A DNA stretch of 16,643 bases from Christensenella sp. UBA3857 (GTDB taxonomy: Bacteria > Bacillota > Clostridia > Christensenellales > CAG-138), in the NCBI GenBank assembly GCA_002392505.1, contig DGHD01000036.1:24544-41186 (forward strand). The letters are read 5' to 3'. This document shows positions 1-7,470 of this stretch, piece by piece. The number at the start of each line of letters is the position of its first letter. The first letter of the stretch is position 1. The notes beneath the pieces are model-generated. The model searched no databases, had not been told where the DNA came from, and saw only the letters and a list, made by a program, of their open reading frames with translations. A program made the translations under genes and the position numbers.

Positions 1-983
1 AGCTCCTCCGCAAATACCGCGGAGTTGCCGAAGGAGGCTTTCGTTTCGCCGGTCTGCTCATCGAATTTGCCGATGCCGTGGAACTTTTCGGGGTTTTTCT
101 CCGCCGGAGCATAGCCCTTGCCCTTATGGGTGAGCGCATGAATAACGACGGGCTTGTCCATACTGCGGGCATACTTGAAAACCGCCGTGAGCGCGTCGAT
201 ATCATGCCCGTCGATCGGGCCGAGGTACGTGAAGCCGAGCTCCTCGAAAAGCACGTTCGGAAGTATGAAATACTTGATCCTGTTTTTGAGATGCTCGAAT
301 CTGTCGCTCAGCCAATTGCCGATGAGCGGGATATGCTTGAGCGCCCTTGAAAAGCCCTTTTTGAAGCTGCGGTAGCCCCTTGCGGAACGCATTTTGGCGA
401 GGTGACGGCTCATGCCGCCTACGTTGCCGGAGATGGACATCTCATTATCGTTGAGCACCACTATGAGCGGAAGCTTCTGCTGACCGACGTCGTCGAGCGC
501 CTCGTACGCCATGCCGCCGGTAAGTGCGCCGTCGCCTATGAGGGCTACGACCGAGCGCTTTACGCCGTTCATCTTATCCGCGCGCATCATGCCGATAGCG
601 GCGGATATCGAAGTGCTTGAGTGACCGGTATTAAATGCGTCGTATATCGATTCGTTGGTCTTCGGGAAACCCGAAACGCCGCCGCGGCTGCGGAGCGTCG
701 GAAAATCCTTCGCCCTGCCCGTCAGCAGCTTATGCACGTAGCTTTGATGACCGACGTCGAAAACGAGCCTGTCCGTTTCGAAATCGAAAACGCGGTGAAG
801 GGCTATCGTCATCTCTACCACGCCGAGGTTCGACGCGAGATGCCCGCCCGTCCTCGAAACCGTGGTGACGAGATAACGGCGTATCTCCTCCGCGAGCGAG
901 TCGAGCTCCGCCGCCGAAAGGGAGCGGATATCCTTCGGAGACTCTATCTTATTCAGTATTTTAAGGTCGCTGTATTCTGCCAT
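1..983 (-). CDS. dxs: 1-deoxy-D-xylulose-5-phosphate synthase (partial, N-terminal half)
   Basis: DXS condenses pyruvate and glyceraldehyde-3-phosphate, using thiamine diphosphate (ThDP), to give DXP, the first step of the MEP isoprenoid pathway; it is a cytosolic homodimer. About 327 residues are visible from the ATG; the C-terminal half lies beyond the left edge. Visible family motifs are GGHLASNLGVVE near residue 46, DVGHQ at 76-80, the ThDP/Mg site GDGALTGG at 150-157 and NDNEMSI at 178-184. The ATG lies 9 bp after the ispA stop. The only purine-rich ribosome site (AGGAG, 1000-1004, inside the end of ispA) is 16 bp away, which is long, but an in-frame stop excludes an upstream start. It is the last visible gene of the nusB-xseAB-ispA operon, as in Bacillus. 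Product call is very secure. Confidence 0.97.
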   Translation of the reverse strand, partial: MAEYSDLKILNKIESPKDIRSLSAAELDSLAEEIRRYLVTTVSRTGGHLASNLGVVEMTIALHRVFDFETDRLVFDVGHQSYVHKLLTGRAKDFPTLRSRGGVSGFPKTNESIYDAFNTGHSSTSISAAIGMMRADKMNGVKRSVVALIGDGALTGGMAYEALDDVGQQKLPLIVVLNDNEMSISGNVGGMSRHLAKMRSARGYRSFKKGFSRALKHIPLIGNWLSDRFEHLKNRIKYFILPNVLFEELGFTYLGPIDGHDIDALTAVFKYARSMDKPVVIHALTHKGKGYAPAEKNPEKFHGIGKFDEQTGETKASFGNSAVFAEE

Positions 984-992
984 GGCGCGGGA

Positions 993-1889
993 TCAGTTGC
1001 TCCTTACAAGCATATTTTCAATGGTCGCGGCAAGATAGCCGGACCCGGGTATTTCGCTTATGGCGGCAAGCGCCTCTTCGGCGGCCTGCTTTGCGGCAAG
1101 CTCTGCGCCTTCAAGCCCGAGGAGCGAAGCGTACGTCAGTTTGCCCTGCTCCATGTCCTTGCCGAGGGTCTTCCCCATCAGCGCGGGATCTCCCTTATAA
1201 TCGAGTATGTCGTCCGTTATCTGGAAAAGGAGACCCATTTTTTCGGAATAGAGCGTGAGCGAGGCGAGCGTTTTTTCGTCCGCTCCGGCGATATGAGCGC
1301 CCGCGAGCACTGCGGCGGAGAGCATGTCCGCCGTCTTGTGGATATGTATGAAATGAAGCATGTCCTCCGTCTGGACGGCGGCTCCCTCATACTCGATATC
1401 CGCGGCCTGCCCCGTTACCATGCCGGCGGCGCCGGCTCTTTTCGCTATCTCGCACGCGGCGAGCAGCGCGCCTTTCTCGCCGCTTTCGAGCGCAGCGGAG
1501 AGCATATGTTCAAAGGCGAAGGACAAAAGCCCGTCCCCGGCGAGCACAGCCATTGCTTCGCCGAAGACCTTATGATTGGAGGGACGTCCCCTTCTCATAT
1601 CGTCGTCGTCCATGCAGGGAAGATCGTCGTGGATGAGCGAGTAGGTATGTATCATTTCAAGCGCGCAGGCAAAGGGAAGCGCCTTTTCGGCACGCCCGCC
1701 GAGCATCTCGCAGACCGCGAGCATAAGGCAGGGACGGATCCTTTTGCCGCCCGCCTCCAGGCTGTAAAACATGGCGTCCTTCAGCGTGGGATAGATCGCC
1801 GCCGCCTCGTTCGAGGCGATCCTGTCGAGCTCGCTCTCAACGAGCTCCCTGTATTTTTTCGATATCTCGGCGTATTCGAACTTGTCCAT
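993..1889 (-). CDS. ispA: Short-chain (farnesyl/geranyl) diphosphate synthase
   Basis: Polyprenyl synthetase family, 298 aa, the usual length for bacterial IspA (about 299). It adds isopentenyl diphosphate to allylic primers to make geranyl/farnesyl diphosphate, precursors of undecaprenyl phosphate and quinones. Visible motifs are GGKRIRP (47-53), the first Asp-rich motif DDLPCMD (88-94) with the two-residue insertion typical of bacterial type II FPP synthases, and the second motif DDILD (226-230). The ATG overlaps the xseB stop by one base (TGATG), implying translational coupling. dxs follows 9 bp later, so the operon couples precursor supply and chain elongation. Exact chain length (C15 versus C20) cannot be fixed from sequence, but the motif fits FPP synthase. 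Confidence 0.95.
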   Translation of the reverse strand: MDKFEYAEISKKYRELVESELDRIASNEAAAIYPTLKDAMFYSLEAGGKRIRPCLMLAVCEMLGGRAEKALPFACALEMIHTYSLIHDDLPCMDDDDMRRGRPSNHKVFGEAMAVLAGDGLLSFAFEHMLSAALESGEKGALLAACEIAKRAGAAGMVTGQAADIEYEGAAVQTEDMLHFIHIHKTADMLSAAVLAGAHIAGADEKTLASLTLYSEKMGLLFQITDDILDYKGDPALMGKTLGKDMEQGKLTYASLLGLEGAELAAKQAAEEALAAISEIPGSGYLAATIENMLVRSN

Positions 1890-2152
1890 CAGAAGGGCGC
1901 CTCCTCGTCGTCGTCATCGGAGGGGATATCCGAAAGGGCTTCCTTCTCGGCGTCGAGCACCTTTTGGGAGACCTTTTCGAGCCTCGCCTCATAGCCCTTG
2001 AGGAGCTTGCCGCAATGCTCGGCAAGCTGCATGCCCTCTTCATAGAGTGTTATCAGTTCATCGAGAGGCACGGAAGCGGAGCTCATCTTTTCGACGATCT
2101 CCTCAAGCTTTGCAAAAGCTTCCTCATACTTCAAACCGGTCACTTCGTTCAT
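1889..2152 (-). CDS. xseB: Exodeoxyribonuclease VII small subunit
   Basis: Small helical subunit of exonuclease VII, several copies of which bind the long C-terminal helix of XseA; the complex degrades single-stranded DNA to oligonucleotides. The protein is 87 aa with the family pattern (YEEAFAKLEEIVEKM near the start, then LDELITLYEEGMQLAEHC) and an acidic tail (SDDDDEEAP). An upstream in-frame GTG at 2156-2158 would add two residues. I prefer the ATG at 2152 because GAGGTG, an excellent Shine-Dalgarno sequence, sits just upstream and contains that GTG. It lies 7 bp after the xseA stop and overlaps ispA by one base. Confidence 0.95.
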   Translation of the reverse strand: MNEVTGLKYEEAFAKLEEIVEKMSSASVPLDELITLYEEGMQLAEHCGKLLKGYEARLEKVSQKVLDAEKEALSDIPSDDDDEEAPF

Positions 2153-2159
2153 AGGCACC

Positions 2160-3356
2160 TCAGTTTATTTGCTTTATCACGGCGGAAGCGGAACCGCCCG
2201 CCATAACGAGTTTTACGTTCTTATCGGGCGCAAGCCCTTCGATATTGCTTATCACCGAGCCGTTTTCATCCTCGATGATCGAATAGCCCCTCCTGAGCAC
2301 CGCGCCGGGGCTGAGCGCGCGGAGCTTTTCCGCCCTTGTCTCGAGCCCGGCTTCCGCCGCCATAACGGCGGTCTTCGCCGCGTGATCCGCCCTGTGAACG
2401 AGGAGCTCGAGTCTGTTCGTCATGATGCCCAGCGCGTGCTTCGGGTTGGTCATCGCCGACGAAGCTTTCAGCGCTTCAAGCCCGTTTATCGCTGAAGTAA
2501 GTCTTTCCTCCGCGGTATGCTCCGCTTCCTCCGCGAGTGCGGAAACGCTCCCCGCAAGCTCGGAATACAGCGGACAGACGAGCTCCGCCGCGGCGGATGG
2601 AGTCGGCGCGCGAAGGTCGGCGGCAAAATCGGCGATGGTGAAATCCGTTTCATGCCCGACGGCGCTTACTACCGGCACGCGCGATGACGCGATCGCCCTT
2701 GCGGCTGTCTCGGAATTGAAGCAGGAAAGATCCTCGTAACTGCCGCCTCCCCTGCCGACGATGATCACGTCGCACTCCGGGAAACGGTTGAGCGCATTGA
2801 CGGCGGCTGCTATCTCGATCGGCGCGCCGTCTCCCTGCACCCTGCACGGCGCGAGCAGTATGTTCATGCCCGGAAAACGGCGTCTCGTCACGGTGACGAT
2901 ATCGTGCAGCGCCGCGCCGACCTCGCTCGTGGCGACGCCGATCGTACGGGGCAGGACCGGAAGAGGTCTCCGGTTCTCGAACAGCCCCTCCGCGCCGAGC
3001 CGCTCCTTCAGAAGGAGGAACTGCTTATACAGCTCTCCCTCGCCGGAGACGCGCATACCGTCGGCATAGAGCTGATATTTTCCGTCCCGCGGGAATATGG
3101 AAACGGAGCCGTGTACTATCACCTGCATTCCGTCGCGCGGCTGGAAAGAGAGCTTCGCCGCGGACGAGCGGAACATGACGCAGCTTATAACCGCATCGGG
3201 GTCCTTTAAGCTAAAATACAGATGCCCGGATGAGTGGCGCTTGAAGCCGCTTAACTCACCGGACACCTTTATACTCCTTAAACGCGGATCGTTAGAAAGT
3301 ATGCGGTTCGCATACTCATTGAGCTTTGCTACGGTAAAAACAGTTTCACCGACCAT
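2160..3356 (-). CDS. xseA: Exodeoxyribonuclease VII large subunit
   Basis: Catalytic subunit of exonuclease VII (398 aa), which cleaves single-stranded DNA in both directions in repair and recombination. The N-terminal OB-fold ssDNA-binding domain covers about residues 1-100 (SIKVSGELSGFKRHSSGHLYF). The catalytic domain carries GRGGGSYEDL (201-210) and the GHETDFTIADFAADLRAPTP block starting at 234, both family hallmarks. A long helical C-terminal part follows, where XseB docks. It starts 4 bp after the nusB stop with only a weak ribosome site, suggesting coupling. In Bacillus folD lies between nusB and xseA; here it is absent. Confidence 0.97.
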   Translation of the reverse strand: MVGETVFTVAKLNEYANRILSNDPRLRSIKVSGELSGFKRHSSGHLYFSLKDPDAVISCVMFRSSAAKLSFQPRDGMQVIVHGSVSIFPRDGKYQLYADGMRVSGEGELYKQFLLLKERLGAEGLFENRRPLPVLPRTIGVATSEVGAALHDIVTVTRRRFPGMNILLAPCRVQGDGAPIEIAAAVNALNRFPECDVIIVGRGGGSYEDLSCFNSETAARAIASSRVPVVSAVGHETDFTIADFAADLRAPTPSAAAELVCPLYSELAGSVSALAEEAEHTAEERLTSAINGLEALKASSAMTNPKHALGIMTNRLELLVHRADHAAKTAVMAAEAGLETRAEKLRALSPGAVLRRGYSIIEDENGSVISNIEGLAPDKNVKLVMAGGSASAVIKQIN

Positions 3357-3360
3357 GGCT

Positions 3361-3768
3361 TCACTTTTCTTCCGAAGAGGCTATTTTGCCGAGGACGCCG
3401 TTGATGAAGCGGGGAGAATCCGCCCCGCCGTATTTGGTCGCAATGCGGACCGCCTCGTTGATTATCACTTTTTGGGGCGCTTTTTTATCGAATACGAGCT
3501 CATAAACGGCGACGCGAAGCACGGAGAGATCCACCTTCGGCATACGGTCGATCGCCCACCCGTGGGACGCCTCGCCGATAATGCTGTCGATCTCTTTCTC
3601 ATGCTCCGCTATTCCGTCGACTATTCCGTTGGCAAAATCGATATCCTCCTTTGCGGGCTCAAGCTCCGCGCCGGATATCTCGGAAACGGTGGCGTATGTA
3701 TCGTCGCCGCCGAACATCTTGCCGTACGCCATCTTCATGGCGATCTCTCTTGCTGCTTTCCTGCTCAT
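3361..3768 (-). CDS. nusB: Transcription antitermination protein NusB
   Basis: NusB (135 aa, normal length) is an all-helical RNA-binding protein that pairs with NusE/S10 on boxA RNA to prevent premature termination of rRNA transcription. The N-terminus MSRKAAREIAMKMAYGKMF and the C-terminal block DLSVLRVAVYELVF...INEAVRIATKYGG...FINGVLGKI are diagnostic. It follows amaP by 21 bp; no good Shine-Dalgarno is visible, only a short AACTTGAAGTT dyad before the ATG. The stop is 4 bp from xseA. The position between asp23-type genes and xseA matches the yqhY-nusB arrangement of Bacillus. Confidence 0.95.
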   Translation of the reverse strand: MSRKAAREIAMKMAYGKMFGGDDTYATVSEISGAELEPAKEDIDFANGIVDGIAEHEKEIDSIIGEASHGWAIDRMPKVDLSVLRVAVYELVFDKKAPQKVIINEAVRIATKYGGADSPRFINGVLGKIASSEEK

Positions 3769-3789
3769 AACTTCAAGTTATCCGCCTTT

Positions 3790-4371
3790 TCAGCTGACGC
3801 GCGTTGCCGTTGCGGGCGAATACGTGTTGACGACCAAGAACGTGATCTGGGACACGCTTACGCCTGCATACGTCTCGATATACTCCTTCAGCTCCTTGCG
3901 GACCTTTTCGCAAAGCTCCGGCACGTTGGTATCGGCAAGCACGATCGCCTTCAGGGTCATGCTGACGGAACTGTCGGGAGCAATGGTCACCTTGCTCTGG
4001 CACTCGCGAATGCGGCTGTTGGACTTGATGTACTTCTGCGCCATGCTGTCGATAGAAGCGGCGCTGATGTAAGCGACGCCGTTTTCATCCGCCATGAGGA
4101 GCGAAGCGTTGACGCCGTCCTTTTCCTTCGGCTTGGAGCTGGTGAAAAGGAGCTTTATCGCGATTATGGCGAGAATGCCGAATACGACCGCCGCGCCGAT
4201 GCGGATCCAGAGATACCATTTGCTTCCATCGCCGAAAATCGTCGTGAAGAAGTAGGCGATGTTTTCGCCGGGGAACACGCCCACCGCACATACGATGAGG
4301 AAACCCATCATCGCGATGAAGATGAGCAGTATGAGACCCAAAAGCAATCTGTCAATAAGACGGGGCTTCAT
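3790..4371 (-). CDS. amaP: Alkaline shock response membrane anchor protein AmaP
   Basis: AmaP-family protein, 193 aa from the preferred ATG. In Staphylococcus AmaP tethers Asp23 to the membrane in cell-envelope homeostasis. Two membrane segments are visible (about residues 9-33 and 53-76), with a cationic N-terminus, then a soluble domain ending in ITFLVVNTY that resembles the Asp23 fold (VSVSQITFLVVNTYSPA). A TTG nine codons upstream is also open, but the ATG at 4371 has a clear ribosome site (GGAAAGGTG six bases before), so I use it. It lies between an asp23 gene and nusB, consistent with an Asp23-AmaP pair. Family call rests on size, two-TM architecture and this neighbourhood. Confidence 0.85.
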   Translation of the reverse strand: MKPRLIDRLLLGLILLIFIAMMGFLIVCAVGVFPGENIAYFFTTIFGDGSKWYLWIRIGAAVVFGILAIIAIKLLFTSSKPKEKDGVNASLLMADENGVAYISAASIDSMAQKYIKSNSRIRECQSKVTIAPDSSVSMTLKAIVLADTNVPELCEKVRKELKEYIETYAGVSVSQITFLVVNTYSPATATRVS

Positions 4372-4402
4372 TTGTGACACCTTTCCTTTCGCTGTCAAAA
4401 GA

Positions 4403-4828
4403 TTACTTGACCCTCGCTTCGAGTTCGGGCTTATCCTTTTTCTTGTCTGATTTCTGATCCTCGAAGGTAACGCTCTGGACGATTACGTTGACCTCCACCA
4501 CGCGAAGAGCGGTCATCGTTTCGATGGCGTTCTTAACTTCCCTCTGGACGTTGGTGCAGACCTCCTGGATCCTGAAACCGTACTTGACGTTGATGCTCAG
4601 GTCGACGGCGGCTTCCTCCTGCCCGACCTCGACGTGAACGCCCTTCGTCAGATTCTTTTTAGTAAAAATACCTGAAATGCCCTCTATCACGGTGCCGGCG
4701 AGACCGGAAACGCCCTCGACCTCCGTAGCCGCAAGACCGGCTATGGTGGCGATCACGTCGGGCGCAAAAACGACCTTGCCGTTATCCATCACACTAATAT
4801 CGGTTACTACTTCGGTATCGAAATCCAT
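4403..4828 (-). CDS. Asp23/Gls24 (YqhY-like) envelope stress family protein
   Basis: Asp23/Gls24 (DUF322) family, 141 aa. Characteristic stretches are GKVVFAPDVIATIAGLAATEVEGVSGL near the start (I read it in parts), AVDLSINVKYGFRIQEVCTN, and VVEVNVIVQSVTFE. Its tail is lysine- and acid-rich (KSDKKKDKPELEARVK). These proteins form cytoplasmic assemblies at the membrane and respond to envelope or lipid state. In Bacillus the paralogue beside nusB is YqhY, linked to acetyl-CoA carboxylase regulation; accB and accC are absent here. AGGAGG lies 10 bp before the ATG. It is the first gene behind a strong promoter and heads the asp23-amaP-nusB-xseAB-ispA-dxs unit. amaP begins 31 bp after its stop. 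Confidence 0.92.
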   Translation of the reverse strand: MDFDTEVVTDISVMDNGKVVFAPDVIATIAGLAATEVEGVSGLAGTVIEGISGIFTKKNLTKGVHVEVGQEEAAVDLSINVKYGFRIQEVCTNVQREVKNAIETMTALRVVEVNVIVQSVTFEDQKSDKKKDKPELEARVK

Positions 4829-4860
4829 ATCGGGATATCCTCCTGAACATTGATACTAAA

Positions 4861-4889
4861 ATTATAACAAATATTCAAGCGTTTGTAAA
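4861..4889 (-). promoter_or_regulatory. Sigma-A promoter with extended -10 for asp23-nusB operon
   Basis: On the minus strand TTTACA (4889-4884) is followed after exactly 17 bp by a consensus TATAAT (4866-4861). A TG one base before the -10 makes it an extended -10. It lies in the only AT-rich gap between spoIIIAH and asp23, 32 bp upstream of the asp23 ATG. I see no intrinsic terminator after spoIIIAH, so read-through from spoIIIA remains possible. Confidence 0.85.
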
Positions 4890-4909
4890 GTACTCATCGG
4901 CTTTTTGTT

Positions 4910-5431
4910 TTATGCGCCAAGGGATATCTTGATCTTTGAAGCGGGCAGACCCGTTTCCGTGACGACGATATCGAGTATCCTCGCCACCTCCTCGTCGGAC
5001 AGGCTCTCTCCGTCTATCACGACCGTCGCAGTATCGCCGCCGACCGTCGCCGCCGCGTCAAGGAATCCCTTGCTCCTTATCCTGCTCTCGATCGAGAACT
5101 CCTTTTCCATATTGCTCACAAGCTCCAAAAGCCTCGTCTGGGCGTCCGCAAGGGTATCCTCATCGGAGTTTTCCGAGTTGATTATGGAGCGAAGATAGTC
5201 GATCTCCCGCTCCCTCAAGCGGCTCCTCTCCGTGCGGAACGAATTGAAATAGTCGCCGTAAACGTTCACCATGGTCTCCCGCGCGGGGTCGGCAGGCTCC
5301 GGAGTGGCTTCGGCGGCGGAGCCCGGATCGTCGCCGCCGAGCTTCAGGTTCAGCCACACCGCTCCGGCGAGAAGCAGGAGCGCGGCAGCAAGTATAAGGA
5401 TAAACCTTTTGTTCTTGAACAGCTCTTTCAT
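4910..5431 (-). CDS. spoIIIAH: Stage III sporulation protein AH
   Basis: SpoIIIAH is the mother-cell ring protein (YscJ/FliF-like) whose extracellular domain binds forespore SpoIIQ across the intermembrane space, forming the channel needed for late forespore gene expression. The protein has 173 aa: a cationic N-terminus (MKELFKNKRF), one membrane segment (about 9-28), an acidic/Pro linker, a helical region, then the ring domain from about residue 100 to the C-terminus (KISLGA). The frame stays open upstream to 5515, but that stretch uses AGA, AGG, CAA and AGT codons unlike the gene body. AAGGA sits 8 bp before the ATG at 5431. An ATG two codons further up (5437) is a possible alternative. Confidence 0.9.
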   Translation of the reverse strand: MKELFKNKRFILILAAALLLLAGAVWLNLKLGGDDPGSAAEATPEPADPARETMVNVYGDYFNSFRTERSRLREREIDYLRSIINSENSDEDTLADAQTRLLELVSNMEKEFSIESRIRSKGFLDAAATVGGDTATVVIDGESLSDEEVARILDIVVTETGLPASKIKISLGA

Positions 5432-5585
5432 CTTCATTATCCTTTGCCTTTGACTTTCAAAGGCGTCCTTTCTTGTGATATTTGAAGGTTTTTCATGCAT
5501 AATTGCCGCCGTCATGCGGCAAAGCCAATTCCGTCAAGCTTGAAAACCGGCGATATTCAAACTTTTCCATCCTATCCGTTTCAGT
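5432..5585 (-). other. 154-bp spacer between spoIIIAG and spoIIIAH with a short dyad
   Basis: This is the only sizeable gap within the spoIIIA operon. It is poorer in GC than the flanking genes. It contains a perfect 7-bp inverted repeat, TTGCCGC/GCGGCAA with a 6-base loop (5503-5522), but no T-run follows it on the minus strand. I found a good -35-like sigma-E element (GAATATC) without a matching -10, so no promoter is claimed. Confidence 0.5.
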
Positions 5586-6110
5586 TCATTCCATACAGAA
5601 AACGTTGATCGACGCCAAGTCCGTGCCGAGCGCGGTCATCGCGGCGCGTTCGAGCTCGTTCCTTACGCCTATATCCCCCGCTCCCTCGGCGACGACTATC
5701 ACTCCGCGCACCTTCGGCATTATCTGGGCAAGCACGATGGGGCTCTGCCCGCCCGAGCTCGAAACGGTGAGCGGTTTCGAGCTCTCGTTCGAGCCGTTCT
5801 CGCCCGTTGAGCGCTGACTTTCGCGCGCCGGGACGATCTCACTCCCGCGGTCGAAGGTTATCATTACCCTGACTCTGCCCGCTCCCTTGATTTGGGAGAG
5901 TATCGCTTCGAGTCTTGATTCGAGCTCCGCCTCGGTGCTTGCGGGCTTTTCCGGGCTCTCCCGCTCCGTGACGGTCTTCCCGCGGCAGTTCGCTCCGCCG
6001 CCGGCAAGGAACGCTGCCGCGACGACGCACGCAAGGAGCGCGTAGACGAGCGTTTCGAGCTTTTTGTCATCGCGAAGGCGGGCAAGTATCTTGAGCGCGG
6101 CTTCCTTCAT
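5586..6110 (-). CDS. spoIIIAG: Stage III sporulation protein AG
   Basis: SpoIIIAG (174 aa; the Bacillus protein is about 229) forms a large ring in the intermembrane space and is anchored in the mother-cell membrane. A cytoplasmic helix (1-19) and a membrane segment (about 20-38) precede the exported part. The ring domain carries the family blocks LEAILSQIKGAGRVRVMITF and QSPIVLAQIMPKVRGVIVVA, then RNELERAAMTALG and the C-terminal INVFCME. A Ser/Gly/Asn-rich stretch (about 98-122) lies where this family has its beta-insertion. Start and spoIIIAF stop overlap as ATGA (6107-6110). Confidence 0.93.
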   Translation of the reverse strand: MKEAALKILARLRDDKKLETLVYALLACVVAAAFLAGGGANCRGKTVTERESPEKPASTEAELESRLEAILSQIKGAGRVRVMITFDRGSEIVPARESQRSTGENGSNESSKPLTVSSSGGQSPIVLAQIMPKVRGVIVVAEGAGDIGVRNELERAAMTALGTDLASINVFCME

Positions 6111-6280
6111 ACGACGCCCGCGCCCGAAATAAAGACCGCCGCCGGTTCCACAAGCACGGCGATCCTGATCAGCGCGAACACGCGCTTTGCCGCGGAGCGC
6201 ATATTCCCCGCGGGCAGGATCGCCTCCGTTACGGACAGAAGCAGCATCACGCCGGCGACCTTCAAAACGTAAGCTCTCAT
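6107..6280 (-). CDS. spoIIIAF: Stage III sporulation protein AF, C-terminally reduced
   Basis: The gene lies exactly where spoIIIAF belongs, between AE and AG, and encodes 57 aa starting MRAYVLKVAGVMLLLSVTEA. The pattern of two hydrophobic helices joined by an LPAGNMRSAAKRV turn matches the N-terminal membrane part of SpoIIIAF. The Bacillus protein is about 206 aa and carries a soluble C-terminal ring-like domain; that domain is missing here. The stop overlaps the spoIIIAG start (ATGA), leaving no room for it in any frame. The ATG at 6280 has GGAAAG 8 bp upstream. The frame is open further upstream but that reads through the spoIIIAE stop region and is not membrane-like. Identity is mainly positional plus the hydrophobic pattern. 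Confidence 0.8.
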   Translation of the reverse strand: MRAYVLKVAGVMLLLSVTEAILPAGNMRSAAKRVFALIRIAVLVEPAAVFISGAGVV

Positions 6281-6300
6281 AGCTTCAGCTTTCCTTTCCT

Positions 6301-7470
6301 TCACCACAGTCCCGCGGTCACTCCTCCGGAGGCGATGAACACCAGCACCGTCAGCGCGAGCATCGTTCCGGTCACCGCCGCGCACGCGAACAGATGCTCC
6401 GTCATCTCCGCCGCGTTAGAGAAAAGCCTTGCCGCGCGCGGGTCCGCCGCCGGTTCCGATATTGCCGCGGCGAGCCTGAAAACGAAAATCCCCGCCGCAA
6501 GCTTGACGAGCGGCCTGAACAGCACGGCAAGGAGTATCAGTATCACGGCAAGTCCAACGCCGTTTTTCACGAGCAGCGCGCAGCCCATTACGCTGTCGAC
6601 GGTACCGCTCACCATGCCGCCCACGACCGGAACGAGCTTGTCGATCGCATATTTCGCCGTCCTCAGCGATACGCCGTCACGCGTAGCCACGGTTAGCCCC
6701 TGCACCGCCGTCATGCCGAAGTAAAACACCGAGACGAGCCCGAGCAGCCATTTTGAGAGCCTCGCGATAAGCCTCACGGTTTTTGACAGCGCGGCTCCGT
6801 CGGTAAGCGCGTCGACTATCGCAAATACTCCGCCGGCAAGCACAAGGGGCAGCTCCGCTTTTTCAATAACGGCTATGACCGAATCCGACAGAAAAACCAT
6901 CAGCGGACGGAACAGTCCCGCGGAGCTTTCGGCGCCGAGCGAAACGAGCAGCGCGCTCATTACCGGCGCCGCCTTTTCCGCTATTCTTTCCGCCTCCCCG
7001 ACGGAGTCCGCGGCGGTCTTCGCAAAGTCAAGATACATCCCCGCGGTAAGCGTTACAGCAGCGGTCAGGAGCAGCGTCGATAAAAGCCGCTTCATCCCCT
7101 CGTCGCTTACGAGTCCCGCAAACGAAGTCACGAGGGCTGCCGCCGCAAGCGCCGCAGCAGCGGCGGCGGTCCGTTTCGCCTCTTCGCGAAGCACCTTCCC
7201 GCCCATTTCGACGACGGCGCCGGGACCTGAGAGCCCGCCTTCCTCGGAAAGCCGCAGAACTATCTCCTTCATCGACGCCGCCGAAGGGTCGACGAGCGAT
7301 GCTATCCTGTCGAGGTACTCGTCCCACCCGTCGAGCTCAAGCTCGTCCGTCTGGCGTTTCAGCTCGTCCGCGACGTCGTCATCCCCCGGCGCGCCTTCCG
7401 CCGCGGCCGAAAACGGGAGCGCAGCGGCAACGAGGACCGCCGCGAACACGACGAACAGCCGCGCCCTCAC
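6301..7470 (-). CDS. spoIIIAE: Stage III sporulation protein AE
   Basis: SpoIIIAE is the large polytopic membrane protein of the SpoIIIA complex (389 aa; Bacillus 399). A cleavable-looking signal peptide (1-24, ending FSAAA) precedes an acidic region. A long series of hydrophobic segments follows, including an alanine-rich helix near residue 105-125 and Gly-rich loops in the C-terminal half (VVGGMVSGTVDSVMG). It is probably part of the export-apparatus-like core. The start is GTG, and GTGA overlaps the spoIIIAD stop by 4 bp, a coupling pattern repeated at the AA/AB junction. SpoIIIAF begins 20 bp after the stop. Confidence 0.93.
   Translation of the reverse strand: MRARLFVVFAAVLVAAALPFSAAAEGAPGDDDVADELKRQTDELELDGWDEYLDRIASLVDPSAASMKEIVLRLSEEGGLSGPGAVVEMGGKVLREEAKRTAAAAAALAAAALVTSFAGLVSDEGMKRLLSTLLLTAAVTLTAGMYLDFAKTAADSVGEAERIAEKAAPVMSALLVSLGAESSAGLFRPLMVFLSDSVIAVIEKAELPLVLAGGVFAIVDALTDGAALSKTVRLIARLSKWLLGLVSVFYFGMTAVQGLTVATRDGVSLRTAKYAIDKLVPVVGGMVSGTVDSVMGCALLVKNGVGLAVILILLAVLFRPLVKLAAGIFVFRLAAAISEPAADPRAARLFSNAAEMTEHLFACAAVTGTMLALTVLVFIASGGVTAGLW

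Noticed and set aside
621..1994. A 457-codon open frame on the plus strand
   Set aside because: It lies antisense to dxs, ispA and xseB, all certain genes; its product shows no motif and is the usual mirror frame of GC-rich coding DNA.
3097..4377. A 426-codon open frame on the plus strand
   Set aside because: Antisense to xseA, nusB and amaP, with no ribosome site or recognisable domain.
5494..5570. A 25-codon minus-strand frame (starting MEKFEYRRF) in the AG-AH spacer
   Set aside because: No properly spaced ribosome site and no sign of coding bias; too short to support.
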